NCBI RefSeq assembly: GCF_030272615.1
Contig: NC_081413.1
Span: forward strand, 102,384,239-102,448,238
Length of the DNA: 64,000 bases
Direction of reading: 5' to 3'
Source of the DNA: Cryptomeria japonica
Taxonomy: Eukaryota > Streptophyta > Pinopsida > Cupressales > Cupressaceae
Under the pieces are notes generated by a model that saw nothing but the letters and a program-made list of their open reading frames with translations, was not told the DNA's origin and did no database searches. The stretch's first letter is position 1, and each line of letters opens with the position of its first letter. Made by a program: the position numbers and the translations under genes. This document shows positions 42,324-53,546 of this stretch, in pieces.

Positions 42324-43299
42324 ATATACAAATGAAATCTTTTTCTTTTGGTCGACAATAATATATATTTTATTAATTTTCAAAGCAAAAGTACAGTCAC
42401 CATAATATCATCTATCCATAATAAAAAATAGAATCAAAATTGCTCCATTAATGGAGTCCAAAGTCAGGTATGATGCCACCCAAAACCCTACCAATGTCTA
42501 TATAGTATATATTGCCCATTACATCCATATAAACAACATAAAAGTTTAAAGAATTTATCAAACTACATCGAAACTACACAAAAAATGGATTCGAACAAAA
42601 TTTATAGAAATCTTCATATATCATTTCTTTCTCACTACTTTAAGAAGCTTGTTCAACCACTGGTCCTTTAACTCAAACCCTTTTTTTGGTTCATCTGCCT
42701 TCTCTGCCTTCCTCTTTCCCTTTGCTCATTCTTGATCCTTCTCCTGCAAAAAAAGCTTTAGTGAATCTCATGACCCAATGTATGCCTCTGCCTGACACTC
42801 ATCTTTGTCACTCTCCTTCACCCATCTCATAAACAACATCAATTGTTAAGGAATCTCCTCATCTGCACCTTTCGCCACCTTTGAGGGCATAAACCCTACT
42901 CCCAGAATTGCACGTTCCAACATTGTTTGTAAGCCATACAACCATTCATTGTCTGCACATCCCTTCAAAACCCACTCAACTTCTTCTTTTTGACCAACTT
43001 ACAGACCCCACACCACCACCATTGACACAATGTCAATGTTGGTCATATATTTGTGTTTCGTCATCAAATAGTCCTCACCCAGTAGTATCTCCATAATCTG
43101 TACAAAAATGTCCTCATCAAATACGAAGAGAGTTTTAATCCTCTTCTTTGTGATTTTGCCCAAAAACGTGAGTTGTTGCTTCAACGTTATCAATGTAAAG
43201 GTGGCCCCCAAGTTACCGTGCAGTTGCCACGCATCTTCCTTTATGACAACCAAATGCCCACTCCACATGATTTATTTACTACCTTGGCAACCCTCATCA

Positions 43300-44600
43300 A
43301 ATCATTCTGCCAACCTCACTCTTTCATTAATGCTACTAATAATGATGGCGTACATACCGACTCAAAGATCGAGCACAAGATCTCCAAAATCCTCCATCAT
43401 GCCATTTGGCCCATCATTTAATGTCAATGCCCATTTGGATAGTCTATCAACCACCTCATTCCCTGACCTCATCACATGTGAGATTTCGAAATCATCAAAT
43501 ATTGCTATCAATTGCTTGGCAACAATTACATAATTGTTTAAATTCCAAGCATGTATTTCACCCTTTTTAATGACATATGATTATCAAAGAGTCACCTTCG
43601 AGCTATATCTTCAAAAGGCCCATTTTTTGATCCATTTTTGCGCTTGGATTGCCGCCTATGCCTCGACTTCATTGTTTGTTCTCTCTGATAATTTACAAGC
43701 CCCAATTGCTAAAATATTACCTTCTCAATCTCGTGCCACATGTAGACACCTAAAATTGTCATGCTTAATTAAATAAATATTTTATTTATTTAATTATTTT
43801 ATCCTAAGTTTTCTATTAATTAAATAAATTTGTATTTATTTAATTAATTCATTTATCCTCTTCTAGCCTTTTCTCATTTAAATAATTTTATTTATTTATT
43901 TAAATTATCTTTCTCCTAAATTAAATAAACATTTTATTTATTTAATTGGTCCCACTTCCTCTATTAATTAAATAAATCTTTATTTGTTTAATTAATTCAT
44001 TACCTTTTTCCGTCTACGACACATGCCATTTATCTCTTAATTTTCCTCTACCTACCCCCTTCATTATTTTTATTATTTATCCTACCTACCCTTTAATCCT
44101 AGCCGACCATTTATTTCTTTCACCTCTTAATCTTATCCCTCCATTTTCTAAAGTGTCTTATATATATAAGAGGATTGTCTCATCATTATCAACCCTAGTC
44201 AATACTTTATGCAACTATCAAGCCTTCTTGCAATCAAACAACTTCACAACCTCAATCCATTCTTTGTTGAGCTCTTGTACACATACAAAATCTAAGAGCA
44301 AATATATCAAACAAGATCAATGGAGATTAAAACCCTACTTGGCATGTGAATGGTATTATTGTTCAATTTGTTGATTTGCATGTTCTTAGGTATCTTCATT
44401 GGTGTATGGTGAATGTTTAATTGCAGGACTAGGGTTTGTTGTGGTTGGATCTTTGTGGTTTTGCAATAGTTTATCATCATCATTTTTCACTATATACACC
44501 ACATATCCTGCCCTCTACGGTCCTGGATTGCCCTTCGACACCCCATCAAAGTTACTTTATACCATCCTTCCCTCAGTTTGGACCACTCCACCAACTTTGC
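43300..44600 (-). pseudogene. LINE RNase H split by a solo LTR
   Basis: Minus strand, right to left: NFDGVSKGNPGP with the first catalytic Asp (about 44535-44570) and AGYV at the LTR edge. Beyond the LTR it resumes in frame: ILAIGACKLSERTNNEVEA (Glu, about 43670-43730), then QLIAIFDDFEISHVMRSGNEVVDRLSKWAL (about 43400-43530) with the last His/Asp region. In-frame stops are present. The continuity on both sides of the LTR confirms the insertion point. Confidence 0.85.
43741..44498 (+). mobile_element. Solo LTR in the LINE RNase H
   Basis: 758 bp, TGTAGACACC...TATATACA, flanked by ccaca at 43736-43740 and 44499-44503. It has AT-rich palindromic words and a TATA box (tatatatataag, 44159-44170). 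Its start matches the solo LTR at 34243, so both belong to one family. Strand is inferred from the TATA box. ORFs inside it are not genes. Confidence 0.85.
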
Positions 44601-44663
44601 CTTGCATGATTCCGGATAAACCCAATCATGCCTATTAATAGGTTGATATACAAATGAAATCTT

Positions 44664-44894
44664 AATGCAAATAAAAAGGAGGAAATATAAAATATAAAGC
44701 CACTTGATAAATTACGATTACACTAATTATTATTCATACTATCATATATATCTTAAATATAATCTATATAAAGTATGTCGAGAGATATCTTTTTCAAGGT
44801 GTATATTTAATTTTCCATTATTTCACTTAAATACTATAGTATTATAATTTATAATATCATAAATGGTAATATGCTTATTTATAAAAAATCTCCA
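44664..44894. other. AT-rich spacer
   Basis: No ORF. A phrase here ('ggaaatataaaatat', about 44680-44695) recurs at 46200-46215, so the DNA around these LINEs is itself a diverged repeat. Confidence 0.5.
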
Positions 44895-44945
44895 AATAGA
44901 TATCTTCATACTTTTTTTGATAAATATATTTAAAATATCTATACT

Positions 44946-46088
44946 ACTTATTTTTGTAAAAAAATACTTGGTTTAGGATCCACAAACCAAGAAAAAAATG
45001 TAGGCAAGAGATTGTCATAAGTAGGTGGCACCAAGTTAGATCAAGAGCTAAAAAGGAAAACAAACGAACAACACACAACCATCAACATTGGACAACATAA
45101 GAAGCAACCCAAATCCACCCAACAAGGGAACAAAATGAATAAGCCTACAACCACAAAATATCAGCCATTACTAGGAGGATGAGGATGATTTGAAGAAAAC
45201 ATAAGATAAATTACACCACCAAACTCTATCACCAATGGCATCCAAGCAAAGAGTTTCACACCAAAGTTAGCCACCCAATCCACAACACATTTTCCCAATC
45301 GCTTGATATGAGAAAAACAGATGGCCACAAAGTCTTAATCAACACCTTAGAATCACCCTACATCGAAAGTGTGTTCCATCCTTTGTCTTGAGCAAGAGTC
45401 AGACCTCGCCACAAGGCCTAAACCTTTGCCAAATTGTTTGATTCATGACCATAGTCTGAATTAAATGGATCAACCAGTTGTCCCTCAGAGTCTCTAAAAA
45501 CACTTCCACTACCAGCCTTCTTGGGGTTGCCCTTGACAACGTTGTCAAAATTGAACTTGATCCACCCCTTCTTTGGAGAGTCCCAACCGACCCTCTCTTT
45601 AGTTCTATGCTTAAAAATTCCTCCTCCCTTCAACCATGTACATTTGGGCCAAGCATTTTCCTACAACATCTCCTCTTCAACCAATACATGAGCCTTATCA
45701 TTCAAAGTATCACCTATCTCATTTAGCAAGCTCTCAATCATGTCCCAAACCCTCTCTACTTCCTTCACCTTATCCTGAAATATTCTTCTATTCCGCTCAA
45801 GCCAAATGTTCCAGACAATAATGACCGACCCAACCAACCAAAGGAACCTCAAGCCAAGACTTTTAATCTTTAAGCACCATCCTTCCAAAAGAGAGGGGAT
45901 ATCAACAAGCATAACCCAACAACACATGCCACTGAAGCTAAAAAGAGGACCAAAGCTGTCCCAAAAAAAGAACAATGTAAAAATAAGTGATTGTTGTTTT
46001 CCTCATCTCTACCGCATAGGATGCATCTAGAAGGCCCAACCTTTCCTAGAATCTATAATCTATCCCACGTGAGAACCCTCTACCTCCC
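44946..46088 (-). mobile_element. 5'-truncated LINE on the minus strand, with long duplication
   Basis: Flanked by a ~50-bp direct repeat (44895-44945 and 46089-46138) starting aatagatatcttcatac. Minus-strand coding: zf-RVT region and WNIWLERNRRIFQDK (about 45790), then an RNase H start WIKFNFDNVVKGNPKKAGSG (about 45480-45570), where the GNPGP-type motif has KK. The ORF then degrades. Upstream ORF2 is missing by 5' truncation. Confidence 0.8.
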
Positions 46089-46386
46089 AATAGATATCTT
46101 CATACTTTTTTTATAAATATATTTATGATGTCTATACTAATTTTAAATAATTAATAAATTAAAAATTTCATTATTAAATCTCAACGCAAATTTAAAAAAG
46201 GAAATATAAAATATTAAGCCTCTTCATATATTATAATTATATTACAATTTATATTACGTAGTCTACCGACTCTTTTAAAAAAATTAAAAAAAAGAGAGCA
46301 GTAAACAACCCATAAAACCATGCTCTGAAATTCTGAATGATATGACCTATTTTCATCCAACGCTTGATGATCTACCCTATGAATGG

Positions 46387-46395
46387 ATTATATAT
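46387..46395 (+). promoter_or_regulatory. Possible TATA box of the host gene
   Basis: ttatatatg lies about 90 bp upstream of the ATG at 46481 in a less AT-rich stretch. Weak evidence, position only. Confidence 0.3.
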
Positions 46396-46480
46396 GCCAA
46401 TCTCACTGTAGATGACGAATTACGACACGGCTAAAATCTCTCCAAAAGTTTGCAGCTAAAATTTCCTGATACGAGCTTCA

Positions 46481-46786
46481 ATGGCGACGGAATCCGCGGC
46501 CCAGTTGCTCGAAAAAGTCAGATCCCACTTGCTGGAGCTCGCTGGATCGAATCCCGACACACCTTCTGCAACTCCTTTGCCCACATTATATGAAATAGTG
46601 GCGAATTCGGAAACAGGGCCCTTTCGATGCCAAAAATGTCGGGCCTCGCTGCTACGCGGCCCAAACTCTCAAATCTGTGCTGCCTGTGGAACAGAGAGAG
46701 AAGGTGTCGCTTCATCTTTCCAGATTTCTTTTGCTTCTACTTTGGCGTACCAGCTGCTTATGAATTCCTTTCAGCCCCAGGATTCG
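46481..46786 (+). CDS. First exon of a probable host zinc-ribbon gene
   Basis: An open frame of 102 codons from ATG 46481, better in codon quality and GC content than its surroundings and preceded by a plausible 5' untranslated region. A helical N-terminus (ESAAQLLEKVRSHLLELA) leads to a four-Cys zinc ribbon: C50-X2-C53 and C66-X2-C69 (CQKC ... CAACG). 'SSFQISFASTLAYQLLMNSF' follows. The exon ends at gat tcg before gtgagt (46787), a good splice donor. It looks like a plant-conserved, uncharacterised zinc-ribbon protein (DUF7815-like is my guess from memory, not checked). Later exons could not be identified with confidence. Confidence 0.65.
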
Positions 46787-47783
46787 GTGAGTTTTTTTTG
46801 TTTTTTGTTTTCCCCCCAGAGTAAAGTTTTTCTTGATTTCAAAATTATATTTGATTTCTTTTGCTTCTAGTTTGGCAGTAAATTTGTAGAATGAAAGACA
46901 CAATTATTTTCGATTAGGCTTTTTAATTTCCTTTTAACATGGCAGATTCTTTCTTTTTGTCCAAGGGGTCGAGATCTAAGTGGTCAAAGCGTTGAGTCTT
47001 ATTGAAGAGATTTAAATTCCTAAATTGTATTTCGAAGTAGTGTTTCTTGGACTTCTGCTGTTTAGTTTCTAGTAAGAATTTTTAAATTATTATCTGAATT
47101 TAATGTTCTTAAAGAGCTAAGTATTATTATATAAAGGTACTAACTATAATAGGAATTTCTAAATTGTTATCTAAATTTAATGTTTGTAAAGAGCTAACGT
47201 ATTGGTTGGCTCATATGCTCCATTGAACTATATTTGTAGAGTATCAGAAATAATTAAAAAAACAATCCTCTTTTCAGGGTATCTTTTGTTGTCTTGACTG
47301 ACACTGTGTCTCATGCAGTTGCTTGTTTAATTTTGTTTAAAGGTGCACTGCACTGCTCATTTCTTTTTGATCTTTGGGATCCAGTTTTAAATTCTAATTT
47401 TTTATATTACTACATTTTAGAGGTAGAATTTCAAAATAGAAGTAAAAAGGAAGGAAAAAATGCGCAGCAAAGCGGCAAATTTGGGGTTGTAATTTGAACT
47501 CTCTCTCCATCTTCAGTTGAAATTTCAAGTTCTAATTCTAAACTATAGCTGTTGCAATATTTTAAGAGAAGATCTAGAGTGTTATACTGTACCTATTAAG
47601 AAACTGCATGGGGCTACCCAAACCTTAAAAACTAAGCAGGAAATAGTTGTATGGGACCATGCTGTTAGGGGCATCTCTTCCGCACTTAGCCTTGTACCCT
47701 TGTCCATTGTTGTACACCGAACCTATCTTGGTGGGTGTGGTATTATACGCAGTTTACCTATTGTCAATATGTTGTAATGTCTC

Positions 47784-47970
47784 GGGGTTCATCCTGCAGT
47801 GTATTGGTTAAGTTGTGGCATTGTCAATGGTGCCACCAAGGTTCAAATCCCGCTGGGCTACTGTGAGTGCAGGCTTGTGCCTTCGCTGTTCCAGTGGGCT
47901 CGTGATTGTGAACTGTTGTGGTGTTAATGCCACTGTCGGGGTGGTCCCCGTTTCACGGATCGATAAAAAA
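47784..47970 (+). mobile_element. tRNA-derived SINE
   Basis: 187 bp flanked by atatgttgtaatgtctc (47767-47783) and atatgttgtcatgtctc (47971-47987), 16 of 17 bases equal. The head has RNA polymerase III-like boxes: A-box-like 'ttggttaagttgtgg' (about 47804-47818) and a perfect B-box ggttcaaatcc (about 47840-47850), the T-arm of a tRNA. The tail is gataaaaaa. It has no coding capacity and would be moved by a LINE. Confidence 0.85.
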
Positions 47971-48039
47971 ATATGTTGTCATGTCTCTTGGAGTTTGGCT
48001 GCCATATATTACTTAAATTTCAACACATTGTGATGTTTC

Positions 48040-48620
48040 CCGGGGTCTAATACCACATTCAGCCCATTTTAACACTTTATAATGTTAGATAGAATTTTAA
48101 CTTGGGCCTCTACTTTGGAAATTATCTATTTTAACGGACACTCTACTCAGGTTATTGAGCATTATCTTACCCAATTACAATAGCTAATGATTTTTCCAGG
48201 TGCTTAGATGCAGTATTGTACTCAAATTCAACACTGAGCATGTTTCCTTGAACTTGAATCTGGTATTTTACCCATTTCTAATGCTTTATCATCTCTCTTG
48301 GGATTTGAAATTGGGCCTATACTTTGGAAGCACATTAATATCAGCAGTTATCATGTCCCTTGAGTTTGAACTTGGACCTCTGCTTTGAAAGCTCAACAGT
48401 GAATGACTTTCCCTCGTGTTTAGATGCAGTATTGTACTCAAATTTAACACTTCTCATGTCTCCTTGAGCTTCGATTTGGTATTTGACTCTTTTCTAATTC
48501 TTTATCATCCCTCACTGGATTTGAACTTGGGACTATACTTTGGAAGCCCATTAATGTCAGCATTTATCATGTCTCTTTGGTTTGAACTTGGGCCTCTACT
48601 TTGAAAGCTCATTTGCATTT
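48040..48620. repeat. ~216-bp tandem repeat, two full copies and a partial one
   Basis: Copy 1 runs from about 48199 and copy 2 from 48415 ('ttagatgcagtattgtactc' in both); a partial relative with 'cttgggcctctactttgg' lies at 48050-48125. They share phrases such as 'tttgaacttggg' and 'tttatcat'. Divergence is moderate. Confidence 0.85.
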
Positions 48621-48855
48621 ACCACTTGAACTCATCCCATTGAACGTTTTGATTATGTTTTGATAATGTTAGTTATTACTAACCATATTGTTTGAGGTTT
48701 CAATCCCATGACCATTATACAAATCTCATGGGTTGATTTGTGACTTGGTCCATATGAAAACAAGTTTTTTATAGAACGCCTACTTTTGGTTCCTATGCAT
48801 TTTTCTTGATATTCATTCTCCTACATTTTTGGTTAGGAAGCTTTTGAAAATTTGA

Positions 48856-49080
48856 AACCAGTCCCTTTAAGTGCTACATGGATAACTGTATACTTGGATG
48901 CAAAGTTTGGTTTGAAGGGTTAAGTAGTCTTTCAAATTTTACGTGGATTCATAAGCAAGCTCATCTCATTTTACACAAGTTGGATCGTGATCTCTTTTTG
49001 GAACTGAATCTTATTGGGCTAGAAAACAACCTAGTTGATTCCCCAATGGACCACCCCATTAACAATGTTTTTAAAGTCAG
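48856..49080 (+). other. Possible exon or exon relic
   Basis: The frame that holds 48878-49099 reads CYMDNCILGCKVWFEGLSSLSNFTWIHKQAHLILHKLDRDLFLELN and looks protein-like. An 'accag' that could act as a splice acceptor stands near 48854. The link to the exon at 46481 is not shown, and the peptide is not recognised. Confidence 0.3.
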
Positions 49081-49109
49081 ATTATTATTTTTCTTTTAGA
49101 TGTTTATAC

Positions 49110-49436
49110 TGAAAAATAAATTGAATGAATGATTCAATAATCAGATGATTACATTGAACGATATACACACGTATATATAGAGGTTACAAGACGATGTTCT
49201 ATAATTAGAACATAACGTTAAAGTAAAAGATTAAAGAGCTAAAAGCTAAATTAAGCTTAAAAGCTAATTAATTAAAAAGAAAAAGCTAAATGCTAAATAA
49301 AGCTTAAAAACTAATTAATTAAAAAGAAAAAGCTATTTGCTAAATAAAGCTTAAAAGCTAATTAACTAAAAAGCTAAATGACCATTAAACAAGGAACTAA
49401 ATATAGGTGACTAAAATATAATTAAATATTCTAATA
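49110..49436 (-). mobile_element. 3' LTR of the minus-strand copia
   Basis: Plus-strand ends tgaaaaataaatt and ttctaata. It contains three near copies of an aagcttaaaagctaatta unit. Identical in length to the other LTR. Confidence 0.95.
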
Positions 49437-49449
49437 CCCTCCCTTAATT

Positions 49450-50594
49450 GTCATGCTATCTATCACACCAAGCTGCTCTCTAAATTTGAGAAACTTTGCC
49501 GGGCTCAAGGACTTGGTGAGGATATCTGCAGTCTGATCTTCTGTAGGAATGTACTGCAGTATCGCTGATCCATCTTCAACATGCTGGCGGATGAAATGAC
49601 AATGAAGCTCCACATGCTTTGTCCGCTCATGGAAGACTGGATTTTTGGCTAATTTTAGAACCCCTTGATTATCACAAAACAAGGGAGTAGGTCATTGTTG
49701 AGACATTTGCATGTTTGCAAGCATCCTACGTAGCCAAATTGCCTCACATGCTGCCTTAATAGTTCATCGATACTCTGCTTCGGTCGAGGAAAGAGCTATT
49801 GCCTGTTGCTTCTTGTTGGTCCATGTGACTGCACCTGTACCCAAGCTGAAAACATACCCAGAAGTTGACTTTCTGTCATCAACACAACCTGCCCAATCCG
49901 AGTCTGTAAAACCAACCAGTCTAGGATCTTTGCTTCTGCTGTACAAAATGCCAAAATCAGGAGTGCCCTTTACATATCTAAGCACACGCTTCGCTGCAAC
50001 CCAATGTTCAACTTTTGGGGCTGACATGAAGCAAGAAATATAGCTCACAGCATAACTGATGTCAGGTCTAGTGGCAGTGAGATAGATGAGGCTGCCCACT
50101 AGTTGCCTGAATGAAGACTTGTCCACTACAGGTGAATCTGATTTGGCTGATAATTTGAGCCCTATCTCCATAGGTGTAGATGCAAGTTTACAATCTTGCA
50201 TTCGAAACTTATCTAGTAGGCTCTTGGCATACTTTGACTGAGAAATGAATATGTGGCTATCAGTCTGCCAAACCTCTACACCGAGACAATAATGGAGAAA
50301 TCCCAAATCTGTCATATCAAAATGCTGACACAAATTCTGTTTGACTTGCATGATCAGATGTGCTGCATTGCCAGTGATGATGAGATCATCAACATAGACT
50401 ACTAGAAATAGAATATCATCACTAGTATGTTTGACATACAAATTGGGATCTGAAGGACTCCTCTGAAAGCCTTGATCAATCAAGTACTTATCAATTTTGA
50501 TGTACCATGCACGAGGAGCCTGTTTGAGGCCATAGAGTGCTTTGACTAGTCTACATACTTGGTGTTCCTTACCGACAACTTTGAAACCTGGAGG
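49450..50594 (-). pseudogene. pol: Copia RT (second half) and RNase H
   Basis: Continuing the single pol frame on the minus strand: LYVKHTSDD, then YVDDLIITG (about 50385-50411, the catalytic YVDD box), the RT thumb, GFTDSDWAGCVDDRKSTSGY (RNase H Asp, about 49845-49905), LSSTEAEYR and a TGA near 49761. Another TGA near 49690 precedes [22 protein letters not shown] and ILTKSL, the RNase H end at about 49460. Apart from the stops all catalytic motifs are present. Confidence 0.9.
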
Positions 50595-52670
50595 CTACGT
50601 CATGTAGACTTCTTCCTGCAAATCACCATTGAGAAAGGCACTCTTGACGTCCATTTGATGGACTTTCCATCCAAATTGAGCCGAGAGAGCGAGGACAAGC
50701 CTAATGGTACTCATCTTGGCTGTGGGAGCAAATGTCTCCTCATAGTCGATGCCCTCCTTCTGTGAAAACCCTTTTGCCACCAACCGAGCCTTGTACTTAT
50801 CAAGACTTCCATCAACTTTATACTTGACTTTAAACACCCATTTGCAGCCAATGGGCTTCTTTCCTGGAGGAAGATCAGGCAATACCCAAGTATCGTTTTT
50901 CAGAAGACTATGTTGCTCCGCTGCCATAGCCTTTTCCCATTTAGGTACACCTTTAGCCTCTGTATATGTTTGAGACTCATAAATACTGTGAATGTTGGCC
51001 ATAAGAGCAAAATTAACTGTGTGTTGTTGGCTCTTACATCTAACGGATCTACCCTCAATGAGCTCATCATCATGAAGATCACCAATGGTCTTGGCCCACC
51101 ACTTAGGCTGGAGAGTAGAAGTACCAACATCTGCTGCAGGATGAAGAGTGCCCGAAATATCTGGAGCAAGCTCCTCTGGATGTGGATCGAGAAGATCTTG
51201 AGGAAAGTCAGGGGGTGCAATGTCATGCTTGGGAGATCCCACAACTTCAGAGTCAACTAAATCCCTCCCATCAAGTGGAGCTAAGGGAAGGCGAACACCC
51301 ATACTTACAGCCTTTGGAGGGTGATCCTTAGTGCTCAAATCAGGAGAGGAAGGTTGAAAAGGCCCTCTTTCTTCATCAAATACTACATCTCGACTGAATA
51401 TGAGATGATTAGTGTCTATATCAACCAGTCGATATGCCTTGTGGTTGTCACTGTAACCGATGAACATCAATTTCTGACTCTTTGGATCCAGTTTGGTGCG
51501 TGTGGCATTTGGAATCCAAACATAAGCTGTAGAGCCAAAAACTTTCAAATGACTGATTTTGGGCTTCCTGCCAGACCAAGCTTCCTCTGGAGTCATCTTC
51601 TTAACGACCTTTGTGGGAGACCGGTTCAGAAGGTAGACTGCAGTGAAGACCGCTTCCGCCCAAAAGTGTTTTGGAACATTTCTATGCTCCAACATAGATC
51701 GAGCCATCTTAGTGACTGTACGGTTCTTGCGCTCAACAACACCGTTTTGTTGTGGGGTGTAAGGTGTGGTAAGCTGATGCTTAATGCCATGTGATGCACA
51801 AAAGTTGGTGAACTCTGTAGAACAAAATTCCCCTCCATTGTCAGACCGAAGAGTGACTATCTGACAGCTAGACTCTTTTTCCACTAAGGCCTTAAACGTG
51901 TGAAACATGGTGAACACCTCTGATTTCTGCTTAAGAAAATAAACCCACATGCGTCTGCTGAAATCATCAACAAATAATAGAAAATACCTGCATCCAGTGA
52001 CTGATGGAGTGTTCATGGGACCACAGATGTCTGCATGAACGAGTTGCAAGACCTTGGATGCTCTCCAAGCGTCTCCATCTGAAAACGGAGTCCTATGCTG
52101 CTTTCCAGCTTGACACGCTCCGCAAACTCCATGATTCTGAGTTTGAATCTCAGGTAATCCTACGACTAGATCCTCTCGAACCAACTGAGAGAGATAGTGA
52201 ACATTGAGATGCCCATATTGCTGATGCCAAAGAGTGCTGATGGAAGTACTCCTAGCTGCCATGGCGAGCTCCTGAGAACCAGTAGAATCAACAAGTCTAT
52301 AAAGACCATGATCCTCAATACCAACTGCAACTGTAGTGCGAGTCTCCCTGTCAACAATGCTGCACTTGTGCAACCCGAAGACGACATCTAGCTGTGGTGG
52401 ATGTTGCATAATCTGACTGACTGACAGTAGATTGAGCTTCATACCAGGTACAAAGTATACATTGAGGAATATTAAATCCCTCCCACCAGATGAAATCTGA
52501 ACGTCACCCTTGCCGACAATAGTATACTCTTCACCTCCACCAAAGATCACTGAATCAGTGAAAGGCATGTACTTTGTAAACCAATCCCGACGATGTGTGA
52601 AATGTCGAGAGGCTCCAGAGTCAATGTACCAGGCTGATGATTGAACATCATCAGAGGAGGTTTGGGCCAT
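50595..52670 (-). pseudogene. pol: Copia protease, integrase and RT first half
   Basis: An uninterrupted 691-codon frame. Protease active site WYIDSGASRHFT (about 52590-52635). GAG-pre-integrase HHCC (WHQQYGHLN ... CGACQAGK, about 52085-52220). Integrase core: ADICGP (Asp), RSDNGGEF (Asp) and QNGVVERKNRT (Glu). RT start: KWVFKVKYKVDGSLDKYKARLVAKG and QMDVKSAFLNGDL, ending at VYMT before TAG 50595-50597, where related proteins have Gln (CAG). It was certainly one frame with the downstream part. Confidence 0.9.
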
Positions 52671-53546
52671 GAACGCATAGAAGGCAGATACCTTCTAATC
52701 AGGATGTGTGGCAGAATTGGCTTTCTGCTTGGACCCTCCCTGTTTGGATTGCTGGGATGCTATCAATTTCTGGCAATCTTTCACCAAATGGCCATATATA
52801 TGACAGTAGGAACATTGTAAGCTCTTCTTTTTGGAAGACTGTTGAGGTTGACCTTGACCTTGTCCTTTCTGCTGGAAGGACGGAGCTTTACCCTTGTACT
52901 TATGTGAAGCTGAGGCTGTGAAAGCCTGTTCAGTGGATGAACTAGCGCTACTTCCAAACTGCTGCTTCCATCGATCTTGTTGGAGCAGCTTGTTGCAAAG
53001 ATCAGGAAACTTCAAATCAACACTAGTAGAGGAGATATTGGGCGTATCAATGAAATGCTCGTAGGATCTGGGAAGGCTTTTCAGCGTGATCACTACCATA
53101 TCCTCTTCCACCATGGTTCGGCCTATAGCTTCTAACTGATCACAGATGTCCTTGATCTTCGTAAGATGTGCCTGGATAGATGACTTCTCATCCATCATGT
53201 TAGAAAACAACATATTCTTCAAAAAGAAAGCTCGACTCTTGTCGGACGTTTCATGAAGATCCTTTAAAAGATCCCAGATCTCTTTTGCTGTTTTACCTGA
53301 AGGCACCTGTGGGAGTTGATCATTTGTGACAGAGAGTTTGATAAGCATGGCAGCCTCTCAATTCTTCACATCATGTTTATCTTGATCATCACCTGCTGTT
53401 GTAGGACGAGATTCCTTGCCCAAAACAAGCTGATCAAGGCAACGATACTCAAAGATGGTAAGCATACGCTGTTTCCAGGTGTTGTAGTTGCGGCCATTGA
53501 ACTTCTGACTGTGTTCCAACATGATGTTGGTTAATGATGCCATCAC
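52671..53546 (-). pseudogene. gag: Copia Gag
   Basis: Minus strand. FNGRNYNTWKQRMLTIFEYR at the N-terminus (about 53440-53510) is the copia Gag start. TGA at 53358-53360 probably replaces Trp (KN*EAAML). The UBN2-type middle (IWDLLKDLHETSD ... LTKIKDICDQLEAIG) follows. A CCHC knuckle CSYCHIYGHLVKDC (about 52770-52815) and a Lys/Gln-rich tail end at TAG 52692-52694. Because protease follows in the same frame, that stop may be a mutation or a readthrough point. Confidence 0.9.

Larger units (their letters stand above)
42342..44645 (-). mobile_element. 5'-truncated LINE on the minus strand
   Basis: Flanked by atatacaaatgaaatctt at 42324-42341 and 44646-44663 (18 bp, perfect). Minus-strand coding is the RNase H end of ORF2, followed by a ~950-bp 3' part ending 'gtcgaccaaaagaaaaa'. 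The 5' truncation falls just upstream of RNase H. A solo LTR (43741-44498) is nested inside; without it the LINE piece is about 1.54 kb. Confidence 0.85.
46787..49109 (+). other. Intron of the host gene with repeats
   Basis: Starts with donor gtgagt and a T-rich stretch. It contains a SINE (47784-47970) and ~216-bp tandem repeats (48199-48620). Short ORFs inside are not genes. It ends, or is interrupted, at the copia insertion at 49110; AT-rich sequence resumes at 54569. Confidence 0.5.

Noticed and set aside
43108-43533. 141-codon plus-strand frame
   Set aside because: It is the reverse of a LINE RNase H region that reads correctly on the minus strand.
47784-47970. tRNA gene
   Set aside because: B-box and part of an A-box are present, but there is no full cloverleaf, and the unit has a tail and target duplication, so it is a SINE.
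50910-51794. Plus-strand frames of 116 and 157 codons
   Set aside because: They are antisense frames over the intact minus-strand copia pol ORF.
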